NCBI GenBank assembly: GCA_964549065.1
Contig: CAZJUC010000122.1
Span: forward strand, 1-9,637
DNA from: Sva-07 sp964549065
Lineage (GTDB): Bacteria > Actinomycetota > Acidimicrobiia > Acidimicrobiales > Ilumatobacteraceae
Length of the DNA stretch: 9,637 bases
Direction: 5' to 3'
Shown here: positions 4,059-9,637 of the stretch, piece after piece
Layout of the letters: every line of letters begins with the position of its first letter
How positions within the stretch are numbered: position 1 is the first letter of the stretch
Made by a program: the position numbers and the translations under genes
Notes under the pieces: model-generated
Told to the model about the DNA's origin: nothing
Database searches by the model: none
The model's input: only the letters and a program-made list of their open reading frames with translations

Positions 4059-6070
4059 CAGCCGGCTCGACGGCCGCGGCGGGCGAGCTCGCGCTTGCCC
4101 TGCACGAAATCGACGAGCACGTAGTCACCCAGGTGCTCGGGCGTGGTGAAGAACGCTCGCCCACGGTTGATCTCGGTCATCTGCTCGATGAAGTGCCGCA
4201 ACGAGCCGTCGGCACCGAGCCCGAACGTGTTGATCCGGATCTGCTCCTTGGTGCACCGCACCACCTCACGCAGCGTGGCCTCGACGGTCTCACGCACCGG
4301 CGGATAGTTGAAGAACGGCATCCCGTTGTCCATGATGTGCGCCGTCGGCTCGCCATCGGTGATCATGATGATCTGCTTGGTGCCGGACTCGCGCGCCAAC
4401 AACTTGCGAGCCAGCGTGAAGCCGTGGTGCATGTTGGTGCCGTACACGAAGTCCCACGACACCTCGGGCAGCTGCTCCGCGGTGAGGACGCGGGCGGTCT
4501 CGGAGAACCCGACGATGCCGAGGTAGTCACGTGGGAACTGCGAGGTGATCAGGCTGTGCAGCGCCATCGCCACCTTCTTTGCGGGCAGGAAGTTGTCGCG
4601 CATCGGCATCGACAACGAGAGGTCGAGCATCAACACGGTCGACGAACGCGTGAGGTGTTCCATGCGCTCGATCTCGAAGTCTTGCGGGTCGAGCTGGATC
4701 GGGGTGCCGCCGCCACGTCGCCGCAGGGCGTTGCGGATGGTGCGATTGAGATCGAGCTGGAACGGATCGCCGTACTCGTAGGCCTTGGTGTCGTACGTGC
4801 GCTCGTGGCCCTGGCCCATGTTGCTCGTGTCGTGCTGACCCAAGGTGTCCTTGGCGAGCTTCGAGAACAGGTCGCGTAGCGCGTTGGCCCCGATCTTGCG
4901 AAGACCCTTCGGCGTCATCTCGAGACGCCCTTCCTTCTGCTCGATCAGACCGGCCTGCTCGAGCATCTCGGTGAGCTCGGCCAACCGTTCGAGCGACTTC
5001 GCTGCGTCGTCGCCCATCAGGTCGCGCACACGGTCCATGTCGGCCTCTGCCAGCGCACCGGGGCTCGACGCGTTGCGCAGCAGGTTCTCGAGCTGATCGA
5101 GATCGCCCATGTCCTGCATGGCCTGCATGGCCTGCTGGAACCCCATCGGATCCTGGCCCTCGAAGTCGTAGCTCTCGTTCCAGTTGAGCTGCGGGAACAT
5201 CTGCTGCAGGTTCCCCGACAACTGCTGCATCTGCCATTGCAGATCCATGTCCTCCATCAGCTGGTCGGACAGCTGCTGCAGCTGCGCGCGCTGCTCGGGC
5301 GTCATGGAGTTCATCATCGCCTGCATGGCCGCCATGCGCCTGGCCATCTGCTCGAGCAGTTCCTCGACGGTCTCGGGGTTCTCCGGGAAGAAGTCGCCGT
5401 ACTCCTCCATGAACTGCTCGAAGCCGGGATCCTCGCCGCGCTGATGCTTCTCGAGCATCTCGTTGAGCGCAGCCATCATGTCCTTCATGCGAGCCATGTC
5501 CTCGGGGCTCATGTTCTCCATGGCGCCGGACATCTGGTCGACCATCTGCTGCATCAGCTGGTCCTTGAGCTGCTCCATCAGCTGATCGAACCGCTGCTTG
5601 GCGTCCTTCGACTCGAAGTTGTAGGCATCGAGTTCGCGGACCTTGCCGGCGAGATCGTCGGGCATCAGATCGAGACGCATGTTCCGTTCGTCGGCGGCAG
5701 CCTGGGCGTTCTGCGAGCGCCGCTCGTCTCCGGAGTTCTCGGCGTCACGGCGAGCATTGTCGATCGCATGGCGCTCCTCGTCGATGATGTCGTCGAGCTG
5801 CGCCTTGATCTCGTCGTACACGCCACCCAGGTCGGAGTTCTCGAGACGCTGCTGGCGCTCGGCCCGCAGCTGCTCGAGCAGTTCACGCAGGCCCTGCATC
5901 TGCTCGCCGTTGCGATCGGTCAGCCCCTCCTGCATCATGCGACGCAGCGCTGCGTTGACGTCGCCGTGGTACAGCAGTTCGTCGGTGAGCTCGTCGAACG
6001 CCGCATCGGCATCGAACTCGAAACCGGTCTGGGTGCCGTCCCAACGGGAGTACTCGAACCGCTTCGCCAT
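4058..6070 (-). CDS. VWA-domain protein, presumed partner of the MoxR-type ATPase (mycobacterial Rv0959-like)
   Basis: This 670-residue cytoplasmic protein has no signal peptide or membrane helix. Residues 1-160 are mostly helical and charged. Residues 160-330 are Met/Gln-rich (26 Met in about 170 residues) and probably helical or coiled-coil. The C-terminal von Willebrand A domain (about 475-650) has a complete metal-ion-dependent adhesion site: DLSLS (Asp483, Ser485, Ser487), Thr545 in YGTNMHHG, and Asp572 in ITDGEP. Length and layout match the VWA proteins paired with MoxR/Mg-chelatase-like ATPases, such as mycobacterial Rv0959 beside Rv0958. Here the ATPase lies on the same strand 1.6 kb upstream, separated by two opposite-strand genes. 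Such pairs are thought to act as chaperones in protein maturation or metal insertion, but the client is unknown. TAAGTT 6 nt before the ATG suggests leaderless transcription. The stop overlaps a strong hairpin. Confidence 0.9.
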   Translation of the reverse strand: MAKRFEYSRWDGTQTGFEFDADAAFDELTDELLYHGDVNAALRRMMQEGLTDRNGEQMQGLRELLEQLRAERQQRLENSDLGGVYDEIKAQLDDIIDEERHAIDNARRDAENSGDERRSQNAQAAADERNMRLDLMPDDLAGKVRELDAYNFESKDAKQRFDQLMEQLKDQLMQQMVDQMSGAMENMSPEDMARMKDMMAALNEMLEKHQRGEDPGFEQFMEEYGDFFPENPETVEELLEQMARRMAAMQAMMNSMTPEQRAQLQQLSDQLMEDMDLQWQMQQLSGNLQQMFPQLNWNESYDFEGQDPMGFQQAMQAMQDMGDLDQLENLLRNASSPGALAEADMDRVRDLMGDDAAKSLERLAELTEMLEQAGLIEQKEGRLEMTPKGLRKIGANALRDLFSKLAKDTLGQHDTSNMGQGHERTYDTKAYEYGDPFQLDLNRTIRNALRRRGGGTPIQLDPQDFEIERMEHLTRSSTVLMLDLSLSMPMRDNFLPAKKVAMALHSLITSQFPRDYLGIVGFSETARVLTAEQLPEVSWDFVYGTNMHHGFTLARKLLARESGTKQIIMITDGEPTAHIMDNGMPFFNYPPVRETVEATLREVVRCTKEQIRINTFGLGADGSLRHFIEQMTEINRGRAFFTTPEHLGDYVLVDFVQGKRELARRGRRAG

Positions 6071-6076
6071 GTGGGG

Positions 6077-6082
6077 AACTTA
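6077..6082 (-). promoter_or_regulatory. -10 element of a leaderless VWA gene transcript
   Basis: TAAGTT on the minus strand is followed by exactly 6 nt and the ATG at 6070. The GGGGGAGGA further upstream is about 18 nt away, too far for a Shine-Dalgarno. It faces the cyclase promoter across a 58-bp divergent gap. Confidence 0.5.
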
Positions 6083-6116
6083 ACGGGTCCTCCCCCGCTT
6101 CGCAGCTCCGAGCCCG

Positions 6117-6122
6117 TATCCT
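6117..6122 (+). promoter_or_regulatory. -10 element of a leaderless cyclase transcript
   Basis: TATCCT is followed by exactly 6 nt and the ATG at 6129. No Shine-Dalgarno is present between them. Confidence 0.55.
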
Positions 6123-6128
6123 TACCGC

Positions 6129-6674
6129 ATGCGTGTCCCCCGCACGTTCGTATTCGTCGACCTGTCCGGATTCACGAACTACACCGCAGCTTTCGGCGAC
6201 GACGCCGCCGGCCGGATCCTCAGTACGTTCCGCGGCATCGTTCGTACCATCGCGTCGGACCGGGGCGTCCGCATCGCCAAGTGGCTCGGCGACGGATGCA
6301 TGATCGTGGCGGTCGACCAGCGCGATGCCATCGACTTCGTCCTCGACCTCGAGCAACAAGCCACCGATGTCTGTGCGCCACTGACCATCCGCGCCGGCCT
6401 CGCCACCGGGCACGCACTGTTGTTCGAGGGCGACGACTACATCGGCTCGGCGGTCAACATGGCCGCACGACTCTGCGACTACGCCCGAGGCGTCCAGGTC
6501 CTGATGCCGATGATGCAGCTCGACCGGCTGCCCGAGGGCGTCACGGCCGAGCCGTACGGCGAGATCGACCTCCGCGGATTCCCGGGCCCGATCGACGTGG
6601 TCAGGTTGTCCGGGACTCCCGATTCGTCCAGCCTCGACGCGTCCGAACTCTGGACCCGGACACCCTTCATCTGA
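6129..6674 (+). CDS. Stand-alone class III adenylate/guanylate cyclase
   Basis: This 181-residue protein is a bare class III nucleotidyl cyclase domain without sensor, HAMP or membrane parts. All six canonical active-site residues are present: metal ligands Asp11 (VDLSGFT) and Asp55 (WLGDG), purine-selecting Lys51 and Asp103, and transition-state Asn110 and Arg114 (DDYIGSAVNMAARL). The 11-51-55 and 103-110-114 spacings equal those of mycobacterial Rv1625c, while the segment between Asp55 and Asp103 is shorter. Lys/Asp at the purine site predicts cAMP rather than cGMP. Class III cyclases act as dimers, so this should be a soluble homodimer. It diverges from the VWA gene by 58 bp with a leaderless-type promoter and lies 35 bp upstream of the GH1-like gene, probably one transcript. 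The last 25 residues lie beyond the catalytic core and match nothing I know. Confidence 0.93.
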   Translation: MRVPRTFVFVDLSGFTNYTAAFGDDAAGRILSTFRGIVRTIASDRGVRIAKWLGDGCMIVAVDQRDAIDFVLDLEQQATDVCAPLTIRAGLATGHALLFEGDDYIGSAVNMAARLCDYARGVQVLMPMMQLDRLPEGVTAEPYGEIDLRGFPGPIDVVRLSGTPDSSSLDASELWTRTPFI

Positions 6675-6709
6675 ATTCGGGTTCGCCCGATTCTCACGAT
6701 CGCACCCCG

Positions 6710-7624
6710 ATGACCATGACGTACCGCCGAGGCGCCTCCCTCACCACCGCTGCCACACTGGGCTATGCCGACAGCGCAGACCTCGGTCCCACCGCAGGCA
6801 ACGGGTTCCGCACGAGGTGGCCCGACGACCTCGCACTGCTCCAGGAGATCGGGCTCACCGACGTGCGCCTCACGCTCGACTGGGCCAGGTTGCAACCAAA
6901 GCCCGGCAGCCCACTCGACGTCGACTGGGTCGAACGCTTCGAACAGATCCTCCAGGCCACGGCTGCCATCGGCTTGCGTGCGTGGGCATGCCTGCACGAC
7001 GGGTCCGTGCCGCGATGGTTCGACAACGACGGTGGCTTCGCGAACGACGAGACGTTCACGGCGTGGTGGCCACGCTGGGTGGAACGCGCAGCGGACCGCT
7101 TCGGCGATTCGGTTCAGGGATGGATTCCGTTCGCCTGCATCCCGAGCGCGGCGCCTGATCAGCCGTGGGTGGACACGTGGAGCATTCTCGGCGGCGGACC
7201 GCCGGTGGTGGCAGCGATCGACGTCCGAGACGACTTTGCCAAGATCGTCAACCACCTCGGCTTCATGAACCACCTCGGCGTGGTGCTCGCGACCGACTGG
7301 GACCGCGATGGCGTCGTCGACGAGTCCCGCCTGACGAGCGCGCGCCGACGCTGGGGTGATGAACTCCGCGATGCGGCCGAACTGGTCGACGGCTCCGTGA
7401 TCGTGAGCGGTTTCAGTGCTGGGCACGACGATGCCGACACCGCTGCACAGGTGATCTCCGAACTGCGGGCGACGCTCGACGAGGCGACCGCCGATGGCGT
7501 GGCGATCGACGCTGCGTTCATCGAGCCGGCCATCGCCGGCCCCGACTCACTTCCCGGCCTCCTCGGCCAGGATCGCGCCGCCACGGCGTCGACCGAGGCC
7601 TACCTCGGCGGCAACGAGGGCTGA
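6710..7624 (+). CDS. Shortened GH1-like TIM-barrel protein lacking both catalytic glutamates
   Basis: This 304-residue protein resembles glycoside hydrolase family 1 in its first half: NGFRTRWPDDLALLQEIGLTDVR (31-53), LTLDWARLQP (54-63), LHDGSVPRWFDNDGGF (95-110) and WWPRWVERAADRFGDSVQGW (119-138). In active GH1 enzymes the next strand carries the acid/base Glu in an NEP motif; here it reads FACIPSAAP, with no Glu. Near the end, DGVAIDAAFIEPAIAG (262-277) matches the family's DGVDVRGYFxWSLLDN segment. The expected nucleophile motif (I/V)TENG before it reads IVSGFSAG (231-238), again without Glu. Family members usually have 440-480 residues, so much of the barrel's second half is missing. It is probably a non-catalytic binding or scaffold protein. 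It has no signal peptide. The start is uncertain: ATG at 6710 or 6716, neither with a Shine-Dalgarno. It lies 35 bp after the cyclase and ends 14 bp from the convergent ATPase gene. Confidence 0.75.
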   Translation: MTMTYRRGASLTTAATLGYADSADLGPTAGNGFRTRWPDDLALLQEIGLTDVRLTLDWARLQPKPGSPLDVDWVERFEQILQATAAIGLRAWACLHDGSVPRWFDNDGGFANDETFTAWWPRWVERAADRFGDSVQGWIPFACIPSAAPDQPWVDTWSILGGGPPVVAAIDVRDDFAKIVNHLGFMNHLGVVLATDWDRDGVVDESRLTSARRRWGDELRDAAELVDGSVIVSGFSAGHDDADTAAQVISELRATLDEATADGVAIDAAFIEPAIAGPDSLPGLLGQDRAATASTEAYLGGNEG

Positions 7625-7638
7625 AGACGCGGCGGACG

Positions 7639-9069
7639 TCAGGTGCGACCACGATAGGTGGCGCTGGGCCCGGCGGCGTCCTTGTTCAGACGCTTGCTGA
7701 GATGGAGTCCCTCGAGGACGAACTCGACGGCGCCGGCCACCGCGGCAGGTGATTCGTCGCCGCCGGTCAACACCGCCACCGGTGCCCGCAGCGCCTCGAC
7801 GTCCTCGACGAGGCGAGCGAGTTCGTCACTGGTCACGCCCTCACCGGTGTGCGCCACCGCGCCCGCCTCGAAGGCATCGACGACCGCGCGGGTCTGCTCG
7901 GGCGGCACGACGTCCTTGAAGACGGTGAGAACGGCGCCCTTGATGAGGTTCTCCATGATCGCGCCCTCGCGACCCTCCTCGATCGACTCGATCTCGATCT
8001 TGCCCATCGAGCTCGCAGCGAGCGCATCGAGATCGTCGACGCGGGCCACGATGTGGCGCTCACCCGAGCGCAGCCCACGACGCAGCGCGTTGGCGGCGAG
8101 CGCCTCGTAGTTCGAGACGCTGAGGCGCACGCTCACGCCGGAACGCTGATTGACGTGATTGCTCGAACGGGCGAGATGGCTGAACGTGGCCACGACGTCG
8201 GCGAGGTACTCGGGCACGTCGACGCTGACGCGACCCTCGGCGGTGGTGATGTCGAGCGCCACCGCCTCCTGACGCATGATCGCCACTTCGGTCTCGACCT
8301 CGAGCGGGTAGTGCGTTCGGATCTGACTGCCGAACCGATCCTTGAGCGGCGTGATGATGCGACCACGGTTGGTGTAGTCCTCGGGGTTCGCCGACGCGAG
8401 CAGCATCACGTCGAGCGGAAGCCGGATCTTGTAGCCGCGGATCTGCACGTCACGCTCTTCGAGCACGTTGAGCATGCCGACCTGGATGCGCTCGGCGAGG
8501 TCGGGCAACTCGTTGATCGCGAAGATGCCACGATTCGTGCGCGGCACGAGGCCGTAGTGGAGGGTGAGTTCGTCGGACAGGTACCGACCCTCGGCCACCT
8601 TGATCGGATCGACCTCGCCGATCAGATCGGCGATCGACGTGTCGGGCGTGGCCAGCTTCTCGCCGAAGCGCTCGCTGCGGTGCACCCAGTGGATCGGGGT
8701 GTCGTCGCCCAACTCGTCGACGAGGTCGCGAGCGTGCTTCGACACCGGCTCGTACGGGTCGTCGTTGATCTCGCTGCCGGCGATGATCGGCATCCACTCG
8801 TCGAGCAGCCCGGTGAGCGAGCGGATCATGCGGGTCTTGGCCTGACCACGTTCGCCCAGGAAGATCACGTCGTGCCCGGCGAGCAGTGCGTTCTCGAGCT
8901 GCGGCATGACGGTGTCCTCGTAGCCGGAGACCCCTGCGAAGAGCGGCTCACCCGCCGCCACCTTCTCGATGGCGTGTTCACGCACCTCCTGCTTCACGGG
9001 GCGAGACACCCAGCCAGATGCCCGGAGTTCCCCCAACGTCGTCACCTGCGGTCGGTCCGTGTCAGCCAT
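7639..9069 (-). CDS. MoxR / Mg-chelatase ChlI-like AAA+ ATPase (mycobacterial Rv0958-like)
   Basis: This 476-residue cytoplasmic AAA+ protein has the Walker A motif GERGQAKT (72-79, Lys78), a Walker B region GIFAINELPDL (181-191), sensor 1 in LLASANPEDY (223-232, Asn228) and the arginine finger in LKDRFGSQI (242-250, Arg245). NVLEERDVQIRGY (201-213) is the loop typical of the Mg-chelatase/MoxR branch. Walker B has Asn-Glu (186-187) where most AAA+ proteins have Asp-Glu. Such ATPases form hexamers that use ATP to drive a VWA partner in protein maturation or metal insertion. The VWA gene at 4058-6070 is the likely partner, as with the adjacent Rv0958/Rv0959 pair of M. tuberculosis. The older label magnesium chelatase is misleading, because no bacteriochlorophyll gene is in view. 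TAGGTT 6 nt before the ATG suggests a leaderless transcript. It diverges from the GH2 gene. Confidence 0.93.
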   Translation of the reverse strand: MADTDRPQVTTLGELRASGWVSRPVKQEVREHAIEKVAAGEPLFAGVSGYEDTVMPQLENALLAGHDVIFLGERGQAKTRMIRSLTGLLDEWMPIIAGSEINDDPYEPVSKHARDLVDELGDDTPIHWVHRSERFGEKLATPDTSIADLIGEVDPIKVAEGRYLSDELTLHYGLVPRTNRGIFAINELPDLAERIQVGMLNVLEERDVQIRGYKIRLPLDVMLLASANPEDYTNRGRIITPLKDRFGSQIRTHYPLEVETEVAIMRQEAVALDITTAEGRVSVDVPEYLADVVATFSHLARSSNHVNQRSGVSVRLSVSNYEALAANALRRGLRSGERHIVARVDDLDALAASSMGKIEIESIEEGREGAIMENLIKGAVLTVFKDVVPPEQTRAVVDAFEAGAVAHTGEGVTSDELARLVEDVEALRAPVAVLTGGDESPAAVAGAVEFVLEGLHLSKRLNKDAAGPSATYRGRT

Positions 9070-9075
9070 CTCTCG

Positions 9076-9081
9076 AACCTA
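9076..9081 (-). promoter_or_regulatory. -10 element of a leaderless ATPase gene transcript
   Basis: TAGGTT on the minus strand is followed by exactly 6 nt and the ATG at 9069. No good -35 is visible, as at the other leaderless starts here. Confidence 0.5.
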
Positions 9082-9135
9082 CCCCGACCACGGCGACGCT
9101 GAGCATGCGAGCGCCACAGTCGTCTCCGCTCGGCC

Positions 9136-9141
9136 TACGAT
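9136..9141 (+). promoter_or_regulatory. -10 element of a leaderless GH2 gene transcript
   Basis: TACGAT is followed by 7 nt and the ATG at 9149, with no Shine-Dalgarno between. Together with the -10 at 9076-9081 it makes the 79-bp gap a compact divergent promoter. Confidence 0.5.
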
Positions 9142-9148
9142 CGCCTCC

Positions 9149-9637
9149 ATGCGATTGTCCGGCTCGTGGCTGGCGGCCGAGGCCGACGACGACGTGCGGC
9201 GCTCCGGTGTCGGCATCGACGCCGACGACACGACCTGGTCGCCCATCGACGTGCCCGGCCACTGGCAGGACCACCCCGACTTCCGCACGAGCGACGGTCC
9301 GCTGATGTACCGCCATCGCTTCAGCGCCGAGCCACCCGCCGAGGGCCGGCGCCGATGGATCACCTTGGACGGCGTCTTCTACCAGGCCGACGTCTGGCTC
9401 GACGGCGCCTACCTGGGCGACCCGGAGGGTTACTTCTCGAGCCACAGTTTCGACGTCACCTCACTGTCACGGATCGATCACGACCACGTGCTCGCCGTCG
9501 AGGTCACGTGCTCGCCCCAGACCGGAACCGCTGGGCGCCGGAACATCACCGGCGTCTTCCAGAGTCCCACCGGAATCGGCGCGAACCGCAACCCGGGCGG
9601 GCTGTGGCGACCCGTCTTCCTCTACGACACCGGTCCG
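9149..9637 (+). CDS. Glycoside hydrolase family 2 enzyme, N-terminal part (runs off right edge)
   Basis: This is the first 163 codons of an open frame that continues past the window. It shows the GH2 sugar-binding jelly-roll domain: VPGHWQDHPDF near residue 36, YRHRF around 53-57, a strand with LDGVFYQADVWLDGAYLG (72-89), YFSSHSFDVTSL (94-105), and GGLWRPVFLYD (150-160), the usual end of the domain before the immunoglobulin-like and TIM-barrel domains. GH2 enzymes are beta-galactosidases, beta-mannosidases or beta-glucuronidases. The catalytic barrel is not in the window, so substrate and activity cannot be told. There is no signal peptide, so it should act in the cytoplasm on imported oligosaccharides. 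It diverges from the ATPase gene, and TACGAT 7 nt before the ATG points to a leaderless message. Confidence 0.88.
   Translation, partial: MRLSGSWLAAEADDDVRRSGVGIDADDTTWSPIDVPGHWQDHPDFRTSDGPLMYRHRFSAEPPAEGRRRWITLDGVFYQADVWLDGAYLGDPEGYFSSHSFDVTSLSRIDHDHVLAVEVTCSPQTGTAGRRNITGVFQSPTGIGANRNPGGLWRPVFLYDTGP

Noticed and set aside
5237..6709. The plus-strand frame of the GH1-like gene stays open far upstream, through the cyclase and antisense to the VWA gene
   Set aside because: The upstream translation is low-complexity Leu/His-rich antisense of the VWA gene. Homology begins only after 6710, and the cyclase occupies another frame there, so this is not a fusion protein.
6129..7624. The cyclase/GH1-like pair as a recent mobile insertion
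   Set aside because: No flanking direct repeats, integrase, transposase or tRNA is seen, and base and codon use look like the neighbours.
4058..9069. True magnesium chelatase for bacteriochlorophyll synthesis
   Set aside because: The AAA+ and VWA proteins are related to ChlI/ChlD, but no ChlH or pigment gene is present, and the closest known layout is the Rv0958/Rv0959-type pair of non-phototrophs.
7849..9102. Plus-strand open frame of 417 codons opposite the AAA+ ATPase
   Set aside because: It is antisense to a gene with complete AAA+ motifs. Its His/Arg/Asp-rich product has no recognisable domain.

Overview
The window comes from a high-GC actinobacterium. Support: two WhiB-family iron-sulfur proteins (a family confined to actinobacteria and their phages), PhoP-type PHO boxes built from 11-bp GTTCACC units, and many promoters that look leaderless. 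Gene content and protein style suggest the class Acidimicrobiia (an Ilumatobacter-like marine lineage), but that placement is inference, not something the sequence proves.

Layout. 1-2768, minus strand, is a phosphate block: an unknown 88-residue protein, then polyphosphate kinase ppk1, then the N-terminus of a PstS-type phosphate-binding lipoprotein that runs off the left edge. A PHO-box array lies between ppk1 and pstS. 2769-4057 is a small regulatory block: whiB paralogue A on the plus strand converges on tatA, which lies behind a WhiB/WhmD-type whiB paralogue B, both on the minus strand. 4058-9069 is a MoxR/VWA block. A VWA-domain protein (4058-6070) and its presumed AAA+ partner (7639-9069) are both on the minus strand, but a plus-strand pair separates them: a minimal class III nucleotidyl cyclase and a shortened GH1-like protein that seems to have lost both catalytic glutamates. 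9149-9637, plus strand, is the start of a cytoplasmic glycoside hydrolase family 2 enzyme, cut by the right edge.

How the genes fit together. PstS imports phosphate and PPK1 stores it as polyphosphate. The PHO boxes tie at least pstS to the phosphate-starvation regulator. The AAA+ and VWA proteins correspond to the MoxR/VWA (Mg-chelatase ChlI/ChlD-like) chaperone pair, which mycobacteria have as adjacent genes. The cyclase and the non-catalytic GH1-like protein are probably co-transcribed, and the role of the pair is unknown. Six genes have a TANNNT hexamer 6-8 nt before ATG, as expected for leaderless mRNAs. The two whiB genes and pstS instead have leaders with Shine-Dalgarno sequences, and these three also carry the most regulatory-looking upstream DNA.

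There is no tRNA, rRNA, CRISPR array, insertion sequence or integrase in view. No gene-free stretch exceeds 300 bases; the longest is 2769-3000. The most notable points are the degenerate GH1-like protein paired with a cyclase inside a MoxR/VWA locus, the PHO-box array, the set of leaderless starts, and an ECF-sigma-like promoter before whiB paralogue A.
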